Below are positions 33,752 to 43,272 of a DNA stretch of 64,000 bases, piece after piece; within the stretch, counting starts at the first letter, position 1; every line of letters starts with the position of its first letter. Source of the stretch: Parabacteroides distasonis ATCC 8503 (GTDB lineage Bacteria; Bacteroidota; Bacteroidia; Bacteroidales; Tannerellaceae); NCBI RefSeq assembly GCF_000012845.1, contig NC_009615.1, forward strand, positions 4,652,501 to 4,716,500. Direction: 5' to 3'. The notes beneath the pieces were generated by a model that saw only the letters and a list, made by a program, of their open reading frames with translations, had not been told where the DNA came from and searched no databases. Both the position numbers and the translations under genes were made by a program.

Positions 33752-34987
33752 ATGAAACAAGGAACAATGAACATTCTTTTTTTCGTGCTCAAAACGAAAT
33801 TGTTGAAAAACGGCGAGGCCCCCGTACTGATGCGGATAACCATCAACGGGAACTACGACGATGCCCGTATCCAAAGAAGCGTGCCTCTGAACCTATGGAA
33901 TGCGGCCAAAGGATGCAGTAAGGGCAGGGATAGGGCATCCGTTGCGTTGAATACCTATATTGCGGAATTACACGCACGTGCCCTCGAGAAACACAAGGAA
34001 CTGGTATTGGAACAGGCCCTGATTACCCCGAAACTGATCCTGAAACGTGTTTTCGGGAAAGACACCGAAATGCGTACGCTGCTCGGTACCATGATGGAAG
34101 GCATCAAGGAAATGGAAACACTAGCAGGGATAGACTACTCTCCCGTCACGATTAATCGGTACAAGAACGTGGTGAAGAAATTGCAGCAGTTCATCCCCTC
34201 TTATTACGGTAAGGAGGAGGTCACTTTCCATGAGCTGACACCGGAGTTTATCCATGCGTTTGACATTTACCTGAAAACGGAAGGAAGACTGTGTCGGAAC
34301 ACGATAGTCCGCTACATGAAATGTTTCAAGAAATTCACCAATATGGCATTGGCAAAGGAATGGATGCGTAAGAATCCTTTTTATGGTTACAAGATGGAGC
34401 AGGACGAAACCGATCCGGTATTCCTGACTTACGACGAATTACAGGCCGTCATGAAAAAGAAATTCACCATCCCACGGCTCGAGCTGGTCAGGGACATTTT
34501 TGTCTTCGCATGCTTCACCGGTCTCGCGTTTTCCGATGTAGCCAGTCTGAACAATGAGCATCTGGTGCAGGACAATCTCGGGGACTGGTGGATAAGGAAG
34601 GGAAGGGTCAAGCTGGAGCGCCGCAGAAAAGCGTCTTCTATCAGCAACATTCCGCTATTGCCCGTTCCTTTGGCCATATTGGAAAAATACAGGGAACATC
34701 CGGCCTGCATAAAGAAAGGATGCTGCCTGCCTGTCATGTGTAATCAGAAAATGAACAGCTACCTCAAGGAAATAGCCGATTTCTGCGGTATAAAGAAGAA
34801 TCTGACCACGCATGTGGCCCGCCATACTTTCGGAACCACCGTAACGCTCGCCAATAATGTACCCTTGCAGGATGTATCCGTTATGCTCGGCCATGCCTCC
34901 ACACGCATGACACAACATTATGCACGGGTGATGAACAGTAGCCTGAAAGCGGCAATGAACAATGTGAAGGAACGTCTGTCTCAATAA
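33752..34987 (+). CDS. Tyrosine recombinase/integrase of Bacteroidetes mobile elements
   Basis: A 411-residue site-specific recombinase from ATG 33752. The N-terminal arm-binding domain (NILFFVLKTKLLKNGEAPVL) and SAM-like core-binding domain (residues about 100-205) precede the catalytic part. Visible catalytic residues are HVARHTFG (H-x-x-R near residue 353), GHAS near 378 and the tyrosine in QHYARVM near 390. The first catalytic arginine, normally in TGLRxxDL, is replaced: the segment is FTGLAFSDVASL. The same loss is known from IntDOT. ATG 33695 would add 19 unlikely residues. The gene points away from tRNA-Phe. Confidence 0.9.
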   Translation: MKQGTMNILFFVLKTKLLKNGEAPVLMRITINGNYDDARIQRSVPLNLWNAAKGCSKGRDRASVALNTYIAELHARALEKHKELVLEQALITPKLILKRVFGKDTEMRTLLGTMMEGIKEMETLAGIDYSPVTINRYKNVVKKLQQFIPSYYGKEEVTFHELTPEFIHAFDIYLKTEGRLCRNTIVRYMKCFKKFTNMALAKEWMRKNPFYGYKMEQDETDPVFLTYDELQAVMKKKFTIPRLELVRDIFVFACFTGLAFSDVASLNNEHLVQDNLGDWWIRKGRVKLERRRKASSISNIPLLPVPLAILEKYREHPACIKKGCCLPVMCNQKMNSYLKEIADFCGIKKNLTTHVARHTFGTTVTLANNVPLQDVSVMLGHASTRMTQHYARVMNSSLKAAMNNVKERLSQ

Positions 34988-35826
34988 ACATACAATGGGC
35001 TAGCCATTGAAGGGGTACCAAAAGTCAGTTCCTTGTTTTTTAACTTACAGTCTGTAAGTCTACAAAGAAATACATTCAATAAACTTGAGATTATTACTTT
35101 CTCTATCTAGAAATAAGGGTAATTTCACGTCTTTTACTTTTAAACTGTAAGTAACAGTAATGGACTATCCGACTTTTTGGACAGCCCCTGCCTATTATTT
35201 ATTTAGGGTAAAAATATTTGCTCTTCTCGATTATCTTTCTTTGAGAAATTCTTCTAAAGAAATAGAAAAATGACTTCTTAAGCCTATTTCTTTAGGTTAT
35301 ATGAAATAGTAATCTGAGAAACTCTGTTCTTTCCAGCTCAACTCTTCTTAACCTAATTTTTATTCGAAACCATGATATATAATAATAAGAACCGTATGCT
35401 GATAAACAACTATAGATAATCCGATTTGAACCCCTAAGAACAGGATTTGATGTTGGACAGATTTATATTATTCATGGTATATATTGAGTTAATTTCTTAC
35501 ACCTTATAATATTGATGGATGTGCCAATGAATACGAAGCTAGTGAGGTTAATCATGCACAATTTATTTATGGGCAAGTAGCAGATGTATAGAACGGGGTG
35601 ATCACAATTTTTCTTTTTAATAAAGCAGAATTTCGATGATTCTTGAACGAAGGTGAAGAGTTCCTTTTCTGAGTCTTTTGCTATGTTTAAGCAGATAGAT
35701 GCCTTGGATATGAATAACCCCCTGGATTTTTTTACCGTTTTGAACTATATAAAGACAGGATGGTGACACAGAAAAGCGGATGCACATCCATGCACCCGCC
35801 ATGAAAAAACAATGTGCTGTTCCCAT
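34988..35826. other. 840-bp stretch without an intact gene
   Basis: This stretch between the integrase and alkylsulfatase genes has no convincing full-length frame. It contains small inverted repeats (AATGGgctagCCATT at 34995; ACTTACAGtcTGTAAGT near 35043). A plus-strand stretch near 35516-35575 reads DGCANEYEASEVNHAQFIYG before a stop. A minus-strand stretch near 35620-35740 reads QNGKKIQGVIHIQGIYLLKH. Both look like decayed coding DNA, but I do not recognise the families. Confidence 0.5.
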
Positions 35827-37776
35827 TTACGGCAATACAATTTTGAAATTAGGATCCGCCGGTTCATAGGCACTACAGATAACATCCATAGCTTGGGTGT
35901 TTCCCGTAGTTCTCACTTTGTTCGTCTTTAGCAAAGTTTGTAAATCTGTTCTGCCGAAGAACAGTTTGATGAAGTCCATTTTCTCAATCTCCAGGGTCAG
36001 GTCAGCTTTCTCATCCTGACTGTCAAGGCGGTGATTCAACACCCCGTTATTTAGCATCAACATCACTTTCTCTTTCGTATCTGTGAAGTTGATGTTGATA
36101 ACCGCTTCCTTTCCGGCAGCTTTCTCCCCGTTCAGTTGGATGGCGCAGTAATCAAGCAAAGTCCCCATGTCCATCTGCGCCAACACCCCGTCATTGATGA
36201 GCTGTGATGTATAAGGCACATCTTTCTTGAACAAGTCTCGTGCTCCTGTCAGATAGAAGTTGCGCCACGGTCCGCTTTCTGCCTGATAACCCAGTTGGGT
36301 ATATGTGTCTGCCAATAATCGGCGTGCTTCCTTGTTTTCCGGTTCTGCAAAGACCAGGTTGTCCAGCAGCGTAGCTACCCAACGGTATTCACCTTTGGCG
36401 TACGATGCCTTGGCCACTTCGAGCACTTTGTCGGCACCACCGATGGCCTCTACATATTTAGATCCCAGTTCTGAAGGAGGCAACGGGTTGAGGTGTGCTG
36501 GATTGCCATTGAACCAGCCAAAGTAAAGGTCATACTGCGCCTTCACGTTGTGGCTCAGTGTGCCGTAATATCCACGGCAATTGAACTGCGAGGCAAGTGA
36601 GGCGGGCAGTTTCATCTCTTCGGCGATTTCATCAGGTGTCAGACCACGGTTGGCCAGGTGCAAGGTCTGGTCGTGCAGATAGCGGTACATATCACGCTGG
36701 GCTTCCCAATAATCCACGATGCGTTCATTACCCCAAGTTGGCCAGTGATGGGTTGAGAATGACACCTCCACCTGATCACCGTAACGTTCGATGGCCGTAT
36801 CTATCGCCTTGCTCCACAGCAGCCCGTTACGAACTTTCGCACCACGCAACGTTTGCAGGTTGTGCATATTATGTGTCATGTCTTCTGCCGTACAGAAAGC
36901 TTTCAGTTGCGGAAGCCAGACCATGATTTCCACGGGTGCTTCCGTATCGAGTACATAGACAAACTCCATCTCCACACCGTCAATGATATGTTTCTCTCCT
37001 GTGTTTGCTATTTCGATGGTGGGACGGGCGATACCCTTGCTACCCGTTGACATACGCTGTCCCAGGCCACAGCCTAACGTACCCTCTTCCCCCGGTTTCA
37101 ACTGCAAACCATACATATAAGTGGCGCGGCGGGTCATGGCTACTCCTGCCAGTACATTCTCGTTTTGTGCCGAAGCCATGAAGCCCTTAGGAGCGATGAT
37201 GTTGAAATCCTTTTTAGAGGAAGCCTCCTTTACCGCTGCGATGCCTCCGTAATGGTCACCATGGGGATGGGTGAAAATCACACCTTGTACAGGCAGGTCG
37301 GCCACATGCTTCTTAATGAGGTCATAGCCTGCCTTCGCAGCGGCGTCGGTAGTCGTCACGTCAATGATGATCCAGCCATTGTCAGAACGGATGAAAGTCA
37401 TGTTGGCAATGTCGAACCCTCTTACCTGATAAAGTTTGCCGGGTATCACTTCAAACAGTCCGTTGATGCGGTTAAGCTGCGACTGCCTCCACAGGCTGGG
37501 GTTGGCAGTCTGCGGTGTTTCATTCTTCAGAAAATCCCATTCCTCCACTGAATAAGACACTTTTCCGTCTTTGCCCAATACCGCTTTTCCATCAATACTT
37601 GCAATAAATCCTCGGTTCGCGTCTTCAAAATCCTGACGGTCGTTGAAATTCAGTTCCGTATTTACAGTTTCATTAGCACGGATGGTATGTTCCGTAGCCG
37701 GTTTCTGTGCCCAAAGAACTGACGGAATGACCGTCATGGAGAGTGCCATAGTCAAAAATTTTATTTTCATTGTCAT
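35827..37776 (-). CDS. Secreted alkylsulfatase (SdsA1/BDS1-like metallo-beta-lactamase fold)
   Basis: A 649-residue protein from ATG 37776 with signal peptide IKFLTMALSMTVIPSVLWA. The metallo-beta-lactamase domain carries THPHGDHYGG (the HxHxDH zinc site near residue 170), then CTAEDMTHNMHNLQTLRGA and STHHWPTWGN with further metal ligands. The alkylsulfatase dimerisation domain follows at about residues 375-515, and the SCP2-like C-terminal domain (VININFTDTKEKVMLMLNNG) ends the protein. Family members hydrolyse primary alkyl sulfates such as SDS to alcohol and sulfate in the periplasm. An AraC regulator is divergent, and a sulfate-type transporter lies in the neighbouring operon. Confidence 0.9.
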   Translation of the reverse strand: MTMKIKFLTMALSMTVIPSVLWAQKPATEHTIRANETVNTELNFNDRQDFEDANRGFIASIDGKAVLGKDGKVSYSVEEWDFLKNETPQTANPSLWRQSQLNRINGLFEVIPGKLYQVRGFDIANMTFIRSDNGWIIIDVTTTDAAAKAGYDLIKKHVADLPVQGVIFTHPHGDHYGGIAAVKEASSKKDFNIIAPKGFMASAQNENVLAGVAMTRRATYMYGLQLKPGEEGTLGCGLGQRMSTGSKGIARPTIEIANTGEKHIIDGVEMEFVYVLDTEAPVEIMVWLPQLKAFCTAEDMTHNMHNLQTLRGAKVRNGLLWSKAIDTAIERYGDQVEVSFSTHHWPTWGNERIVDYWEAQRDMYRYLHDQTLHLANRGLTPDEIAEEMKLPASLASQFNCRGYYGTLSHNVKAQYDLYFGWFNGNPAHLNPLPPSELGSKYVEAIGGADKVLEVAKASYAKGEYRWVATLLDNLVFAEPENKEARRLLADTYTQLGYQAESGPWRNFYLTGARDLFKKDVPYTSQLINDGVLAQMDMGTLLDYCAIQLNGEKAAGKEAVININFTDTKEKVMLMLNNGVLNHRLDSQDEKADLTLEIEKMDFIKLFFGRTDLQTLLKTNKVRTTGNTQAMDVICSAYEPADPNFKIVLP

Positions 37777-37794
37777 ACTGATTTGATTACGTTG

Positions 37795-37802
37795 CAAAAT
37801 TA
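37795..37802 (-). promoter_or_regulatory. -7 box of the alkylsulfatase gene
   Basis: TAATTTTG on the minus strand fits TAnnTTTG, 19 bp before the start codon. The -33 region is weak, as expected for a promoter that needs an activator such as the divergent AraC protein. Confidence 0.6.
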
Positions 37803-37848
37803 CTGCGTTATTTCATGCTTGTAAATGCGTTTTTCTGCATTTGGTTTG

Positions 37849-37856
37849 TATATTTG
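37849..37856 (+). promoter_or_regulatory. -7 box of the araC-type gene
   Basis: TATATTTG fits TAnnTTTG. Transcription would begin near 37863, so upstream TTG or GTG starts of the regulator are excluded and an ATG at 37868 or later must be used. Confidence 0.6.
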
Positions 37857-37909
37857 TACGATTATTAATGAGAATATGCTTTATTAACCTAATTTACATG
37901 TTGTTTTGT

Positions 37910-38779
37910 ATGATTCAGCCCGTATTCACATTCGACAACTTGCTTCAACGCCTACAGCTGGGCAAGGATGCCACTCCTTTCGTCATCTGGCATGAAAAAG
38001 ACTTGTTCGGTACACACGACAACCCTGTAAAGATAGACCTTCCCTGTCTGTTTCTTTGCTTGGACGGAGAAATGCTACTGGACATCAACCTGCAACCCTA
38101 CTGTTTCAACCGTGAGCACCTGCTTTGCTTCACCACACCCTGTGCCTGCCGCATTGTAAGCCGCAGCCCCGGTTTCAGGTGTGTGGGTCTGCTGCTTTCA
38201 AAAGCCTTTTGGCGGCAACTCGTCCATATCGAGCGGACTTTGGGGAAGATTGCCATACGCAATGCTTTCATTGCCCTCAATGAAGACGAACACGAACGGT
38301 TGAGCCGTTTCTATGACCTGCTGTGTCTCTGCGCTGACGCTTCCGGCTTGAAAGATTCCTCAGGAACTCTTTATCCGCTCATTTTGGGAATGTTCTGCCA
38401 AGTACGCAATGTCTGCCGACGCTTGGAAGATACCGTCATCCCCGCATCACACAGCGAGAAGATATTTTATGACTTTCTTGATTTGTTGCACACCCATTAC
38501 TGCCAACAGAGGCGCGTATCATTTTATGCAGATGAACTTTTACTGACCCCCCGTCACCTCACTACCGTTATCCGGCAAGTAAGCGGGCGAAGTGCCGCAC
38601 GGTGGATAGAGGAATACATCGTACTTGAAGCGCAGATCCTGCTGCGTAATTCTTCCAAAGCTATCAAGGAGATTGCTTATGATCTGGGATTTAATGAACA
38701 GTCACTTTTTTCCAAATATTTCAGTAGGGTTTCGGGTAGTTCACCTGAGTCATATCGCCTTTATTCCACTGCAGATTAG
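37910..38779 (+). CDS. AraC-family transcriptional regulator
   Basis: A 289-residue protein from ATG 37910 (ATG 37868 and 37898 are alternatives). The N-terminal 150 residues form a cupin-like sensor (DLPCLFLCLDGEMLLDINLQ is close to the usual pattern). The C-terminal AraC domain has VSFYADELLLTPRHLTTVIR and AIKEIAYDLGFNEQSLFSKY, followed by FSRVSGSSPESYR. It is divergent from the alkylsulfatase gene, with promoter boxes for both inside 115 bp, and is the likely activator of that gene in response to an alkyl sulfate or its product. Confidence 0.88.
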   Translation: MIQPVFTFDNLLQRLQLGKDATPFVIWHEKDLFGTHDNPVKIDLPCLFLCLDGEMLLDINLQPYCFNREHLLCFTTPCACRIVSRSPGFRCVGLLLSKAFWRQLVHIERTLGKIAIRNAFIALNEDEHERLSRFYDLLCLCADASGLKDSSGTLYPLILGMFCQVRNVCRRLEDTVIPASHSEKIFYDFLDLLHTHYCQQRRVSFYADELLLTPRHLTTVIRQVSGRSAARWIEEYIVLEAQILLRNSSKAIKEIAYDLGFNEQSLFSKYFSRVSGSSPESYRLYSTAD

Positions 38780-38811
38780 ACAGGGCAGTTTCAGCTAAAT
38801 TCCCTGTTTTT
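38780..38811 (+). terminator. Probable terminator of the araC-type gene
   Basis: ACAGGG (38780-38785) and CCCTGT (38802-38807) pair around a 16-nt loop, followed by a T5 run. The stem is short, so strength is moderate. Confidence 0.55.
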
Positions 38812-38847
38812 ACGAACTTATTATATAAAATCTGTTTATAGGATTTC

Positions 38848-39498
38848 TCATTCTATACTTGAAATAGTGACATCGTCAAATTCATCCATATAATTGATGA
38901 GTCGTTCGTTGTGATTGCCACGTTTAACTTTCATCTCAATGCTGGCCTCGAATATTTCACCTTGTGAGGTACGACGGTCACGCAGTTCATAAGAATAGAG
39001 TTCGATGCAGTCTTCCTTTATTTGGTTAACCACCCGCTTCACGCTCTCTTTCTTAGTTGCTGTAAAGGTAAGTTGTACTGTAGTAGTTCCAAAAATCGGA
39101 ATAAAGGAATTCATGACTTCCAGTCCGAAAAGCACCATAGCTGTAGCTATGCCGGCTGCTATATACATGCCAGTTCCACAGGTCAATCCGATAGCTGCCG
39201 TCACCCATAATCCAGCAGCAGTAGTCAGACCACGCACTACATTCTTTTGAAAAATAATGGTTCCCGCTCCAAGGAAACCAATACCGGAAACCACTTGTGC
39301 CGCTACTCTCGATGAGTCTTTCAAATCAAACCCAAAGCCATATTGTGATACAATACAAAAAAGGGCACTACCCAATGCTACTAAAAAATGTGTACGGAAT
39401 CCGGCTTCTTTTGAACGGTATTCACGTTCTATTCCTATGATTCCTCCTAAAATAAGAGCTACAAATAATCTAAGTGTTATTTCTAAAATCATATTCAT
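38848..39498 (-). CDS. MgtC/SapB family membrane protein
   Basis: A 216-residue protein with four to five N-terminal membrane segments. RLFVALILGGIIGIEREYRS and GFRTHFLVALGSALF are the MgtC signature, as is GIGFLGAGTIIF and GLTTAAGLWVTAAIGL. A C-terminal soluble ACT-like domain (FTATKKESVKRVVNQIKED onwards) completes the MgtC architecture. The family supports growth under low magnesium and acid stress, and in pathogens modulates ATP synthase; the transport role is unclear. It is the last gene of the proV-mgtC operon, 20 bp after the porin gene. Confidence 0.88.
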   Translation of the reverse strand: MNMILEITLRLFVALILGGIIGIEREYRSKEAGFRTHFLVALGSALFCIVSQYGFGFDLKDSSRVAAQVVSGIGFLGAGTIIFQKNVVRGLTTAAGLWVTAAIGLTCGTGMYIAAGIATAMVLFGLEVMNSFIPIFGTTTVQLTFTATKKESVKRVVNQIKEDCIELYSYELRDRRTSQGEIFEASIEMKVKRGNHNERLINYMDEFDDVTISSIE

Positions 39499-39518
39499 TG
39501 TCTATGTATTTTTTATTA

Positions 39519-40664
39519 TTAAAAATAGTATCCCATATTTATGTTGATTCGAACATTGGTGGCATTATCGGAACTTTGCGCAAAAGCATTGTTCCAATCG
39601 TTTCCTATCCATGCGTGGTTATGCCCGATGGCATAATCAACATAAACAAACACCGGTCCCATTACAAGTGAACAGCCTGTCACATTCTGAAAGCTGTCGG
39701 AATAGCCTCCTACACGTTTATGCAATAAACTGAAATCATTATAAAGGCATATCTCATCCAGAAAACCTTTTCGGAACGGAATGTGATAAGCTAATGCCAT
39801 AGAATAAATATCTGCTTTTGAAGTTACTTGGTAAGTTGCCCCGAAAGCAGCCAAAGTGATTTGATGGCGGGTATCCATTGATTCGTCCGCTAAATGGATG
39901 TCATAAGTGGTATATTGTGCCTTGAAATTCCAACGCTTGTAATCAAGCACATAATGCAGGGCGGTAGCCCATCGATACCCCATTGCCCCACTATCCAGAT
40001 GATAGACTCCGCCCACCAAAACGGAAGCACCCGCTTGATGTTTCCATTTGTTACCCCATTGGTAGGTAGCATGAATGTTACCTTGGTTCACTTCCTTGTG
40101 TCGTCCAGCAATATCATATGAATATCGGTCTGTTGTCAGTTCTGACTTGTCTCCGAAATCTGTCAATCCCGAATTTTTAAAGAAAGCGGCTTGTACTTCC
40201 CATTGCCGGCTACGGAAAATGTATTTTAACCCCATATCTGCGTCATCTTCCAGTCCCACATAATATTGGAGATTGAAAAAATAACTGTTTGACGTATATG
40301 GCAGTATTCCGAACGGTACCGTTGTAAGCCCCATTTGCAATTGGTTGTTTTTATCAAACTGATACCCCAACCACCCTTGTCTTAACATTCCTCCCCCTGA
40401 TGAAGAAGGGTAAAAACGATAATCGGCTGAAAGCTGGAATTTATGATAGGATGCATCTACATTCAGCCGAAACACATCAAATCCAAAATCCCCGCCACGT
40501 TTTCGGCATCCCGCTTTCCAGTCCGAATAATTATAATTGAAACGGAGTGCCCCACCTATTTTTAATACAGGCTTCTCTTTTATACTGCTATCAGGAGTTT
40601 TTGCCCTGACCGGGATTATCCATCCGGCCATTAAAATAGCCATCAATAAATATATCTTTTTCAT
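39519..40664 (-). CDS. Outer-membrane beta-barrel porin-like protein
   Basis: A 381-residue protein with signal peptide KKIYLLMAILMAGWIIPVRA. The mature part has alternating hydrophobic strands from ALRFNYNYSDW to the terminal NVRININMGYYF, which ends in aromatic residues as outer-membrane barrels do. It resembles porins of the OprO/OprP-like or short-chain-porin groups, but I do not recognise a precise family. Its start codon overlaps the stop of the SulP transporter gene, so the two are co-translated and may form a pair: porin for outer-membrane and SulP for inner-membrane passage. Confidence 0.75.
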   Translation of the reverse strand: MKKIYLLMAILMAGWIIPVRAKTPDSSIKEKPVLKIGGALRFNYNYSDWKAGCRKRGGDFGFDVFRLNVDASYHKFQLSADYRFYPSSSGGGMLRQGWLGYQFDKNNQLQMGLTTVPFGILPYTSNSYFFNLQYYVGLEDDADMGLKYIFRSRQWEVQAAFFKNSGLTDFGDKSELTTDRYSYDIAGRHKEVNQGNIHATYQWGNKWKHQAGASVLVGGVYHLDSGAMGYRWATALHYVLDYKRWNFKAQYTTYDIHLADESMDTRHQITLAAFGATYQVTSKADIYSMALAYHIPFRKGFLDEICLYNDFSLLHKRVGGYSDSFQNVTGCSLVMGPVFVYVDYAIGHNHAWIGNDWNNAFAQSSDNATNVRININMGYYF

Positions 40665-42358
40665 TATTGTTCTGAGTTTATAATGTTTTGTGCCCGTTTA
40701 AGGGCTGCGTTGATATGGGGACAAATGTTTTCCTCATTCAGTAAACTGTAAAATCCGGAATTGTGAAGAGTGGCATGTACGTTTTCATTCACTCCGGAGA
40801 GTACGATTCTGATGCCTTCCTTGTGGCTCATACGACAGAGACTTGACAAATTATTCACTCCCGTGGAATCAATAAAAGGTACCCTGCGCATACGGATAAT
40901 GCGTACTAAAGGTTTGTCGCCAAGTTCTGCCATCACTTCTTCAAACTGAGTGGCAATACCAAAAAAATAAGGTCCGTTAATTTCATACACCTCCACACCA
41001 TCGGGAACAGCAATTGTTTCTTCGCTATCCATATACAGATCTGTTTCTTCGCACGGTTTGATTTCATCCTTAATTACAGAGATTTCTGTGGTTTTCATCA
41101 CACGCCCGATAAATGACACGCAAGCTATGAGTAACCCCATTTCTATGGCAATGGTAAGGTCGAAAATAACCGTAAGAAAAAAGGTGATGAGCAATACAGC
41201 CACATCCGACTTGGAACCTTTGAGCAACTCTCTGAAACTTCTCCATCCGCTCATATTATAGGAAACCACCACCAATACACCTGCCAGACAAGCCATTGGG
41301 ATATATTGTGCCAACGGCATAAGTAACAACAATATCAACAGTAGCACGACAGAATGGACGATTCCAGCTACAGGTGTATGCCCGCCGTTATTGATGTTAG
41401 TCATGGTACGAGCTATGGCACCGGTGGCCGGAATACCTCCAAACAGCGGTGTACACATATTTGCCACTCCGAGGGCAATCAGTTCAGTATTGGAGTGATG
41501 GCGGTCACCTATCAGTCCATCAGCCACTTGTGCAGATAACAAAGATTCTATGGCACCCAAAATGGCAATAGTGACGGCAATAGGGAAAAGCTCTTGAATT
41601 GCTTTCCAATCAATGGATGGAATAACAACCTCAGGAAGAGACGACACGAGAGTAAACCGTGTTCCGATAGTGTCTATGCCCGTTATGCCACAATAATTAC
41701 CGAGAACCCATACAACAAGAGTAACGATAAGAATCGCCATTAATGATCCCGGTATCTTTCGTAACAGCCGGGGAGTAAGCAGAATGATTCCTATACTCAA
41801 CAGGCTGGTCAACACATTCCAACCATTTATACTGTCCATATGACGGATATAAACCATCCATTTACCGATAAAATCACCTGGAACTTCCTCACTTGCTAAA
41901 TCCAATCCCAATACGTCAGCCATTTGCGTGGTGAAGATTGTCATGGCTATACCGGCCGTAAATCCGACAATGATGGGATAAGGTATAAACTTGATCACAG
42001 TCCCCAGTCTAAATACTCCCATGAGTATCAATAGTACACCAGCCATAAACGTGGCAATTGCCAATCCGTGGAAACCATACTCTTGGACAATGCCATACAC
42101 TATGACGATGAAAGCACCAGTCGGTCCTCCAATCTGCACCTTGCTTCCTCCTAAGAATGAAATGATGAATCCTGCAATAACGGCTGTAATAATCCCCTTT
42201 TCCGGTGAAACACCGGACGCTATGGCAAATGCTATGGCAAGCGGCAATGCCACAATACCGACAATAGCACCGGCCATCAGGTCAGACACGAACAAGGATT
42301 TGTTGTAATGTCGTATACTTGTAAAAAACTTCGGTCTAAAATTGCTTGTTTGAATCAT
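40664..42358 (-). CDS. SulP-family anion transporter with STAS domain
   Basis: A 564-residue inner-membrane protein with about 12-14 segments. DLMAGAIVGIVALPLAIAFA and GLITAVIAGFI-like KGIITAVIAGFIISFLGGSK with QIGGPTGAFIVIVYGIV are SulP signatures, and GIPATGAIARTMTNINNGGH is the second conserved region. The C-terminal STAS domain (YEINGPYFFGIATQFEEVMA to RRVPFIDSTGVNNLSSL) carries the conserved DSTG loop. Bacterial SulP proteins move sulfate, bicarbonate or dicarboxylates; the substrate is not fixed by sequence. The nearby alkylsulfatase makes sulfate the attractive guess. Confidence 0.88.
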   Translation of the reverse strand: MIQTSNFRPKFFTSIRHYNKSLFVSDLMAGAIVGIVALPLAIAFAIASGVSPEKGIITAVIAGFIISFLGGSKVQIGGPTGAFIVIVYGIVQEYGFHGLAIATFMAGVLLILMGVFRLGTVIKFIPYPIIVGFTAGIAMTIFTTQMADVLGLDLASEEVPGDFIGKWMVYIRHMDSINGWNVLTSLLSIGIILLTPRLLRKIPGSLMAILIVTLVVWVLGNYCGITGIDTIGTRFTLVSSLPEVVIPSIDWKAIQELFPIAVTIAILGAIESLLSAQVADGLIGDRHHSNTELIALGVANMCTPLFGGIPATGAIARTMTNINNGGHTPVAGIVHSVVLLLILLLLMPLAQYIPMACLAGVLVVVSYNMSGWRSFRELLKGSKSDVAVLLITFFLTVIFDLTIAIEMGLLIACVSFIGRVMKTTEISVIKDEIKPCEETDLYMDSEETIAVPDGVEVYEINGPYFFGIATQFEEVMAELGDKPLVRIIRMRRVPFIDSTGVNNLSSLCRMSHKEGIRIVLSGVNENVHATLHNSGFYSLLNEENICPHINAALKRAQNIINSEQ

Positions 42359-42359
42359 A

Positions 42360-43247
42360 TTAAACTCTTAATCTCCGGTAATCGTATTTATACATTTTCG
42401 TTTCCTTGTCTTTGGGTATCCAACTGTCCACCAAAGCTCTGTTTTGTTTTATCCATTCCCTTACAGCCTCGCGTTCCGTTCCCCTTGTCTGCTCAATGGC
42501 ACTCATCAGTGAACTGATTTGCCGGTCCGTAAGATGAATATTCCCCAACAGTTCTGCGGCGAATGGATGTTCCTTGCTGAATCCGGTACGGGCAATCGCC
42601 CGGATATATTCCGAGACTCCATAGATATTTTTCGGGTCCTCCAATACTTTAAGCTCGTAACGGTCGAACATCCAATGGGGTGTCCATCCGGTTACTACAA
42701 TCCATTCTTTCTTTTTAATCGCCTTGTCAAGAAGCGCAGTCATGGCCGGACCGCTTGAAATCATCAGTTTGTAATCCAGTCCGTAAGTTGGTATGGCCGT
42801 TTCCGTACATTTCATGATACCCGTGCCTGCATCAATGCCTACAATTTCCCCATTGAAACGTTCTGTGAACTCCGGCAGCTCCTCTATGCTGTTAATGGGG
42901 ACATAAGCCGGTACCACAAGACCGATACGGGCACTGTCGAACACCTGCCCCAATATTTCAAATTTTCCCTGATATTTTTCAAAATAGGGTTTATGCGTAA
43001 CGGGAAGCCAACTGTCAAGAAACACATCCGTCTTTCCACGTGCAAGCGAGGTGAATATCGGGGCGATATCCGCATTGAGCAGTTCTACTTGAAAACCTTG
43101 TTCCACAAGAATTTCACGGGCTAAATGGGTCACTGCGATACCTTCCGCCCAGTTAGGATAAGCGATGCTTATTTTATTGGGGTTGATGATACACGATGTC
43201 ATCAAAATACTGCTGATAATGGTTGTGATAAATCTGAATATTCTCAT
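42360..43247 (-). CDS. proX: Glycine-betaine-type ABC transporter substrate-binding lipoprotein
   Basis: A 295-residue OpuAC/ProX-type protein. The signal peptide ends in a lipobox (ILMTSC). NKISIAYPNWAEGIAVTHLA begins the first lobe, and DVFLDSWLPVTHKPYFEKYQ and VTGWTPHWMFDRYELKVLED contain the tryptophans that form the quaternary-amine cage in betaine-binding proteins. The permease gene lies 26 bp upstream. The ligand may be glycine betaine, choline, proline betaine or a related quaternary compound. Confidence 0.87.
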   Translation of the reverse strand: MRIFRFITTIISSILMTSCIINPNKISIAYPNWAEGIAVTHLAREILVEQGFQVELLNADIAPIFTSLARGKTDVFLDSWLPVTHKPYFEKYQGKFEILGQVFDSARIGLVVPAYVPINSIEELPEFTERFNGEIVGIDAGTGIMKCTETAIPTYGLDYKLMISSGPAMTALLDKAIKKKEWIVVTGWTPHWMFDRYELKVLEDPKNIYGVSEYIRAIARTGFSKEHPFAAELLGNIHLTDRQISSLMSAIEQTRGTEREAVREWIKQNRALVDSWIPKDKETKMYKYDYRRLRV

Positions 43248-43272
43248 AAATTCATTGTGCTAAATATGATGA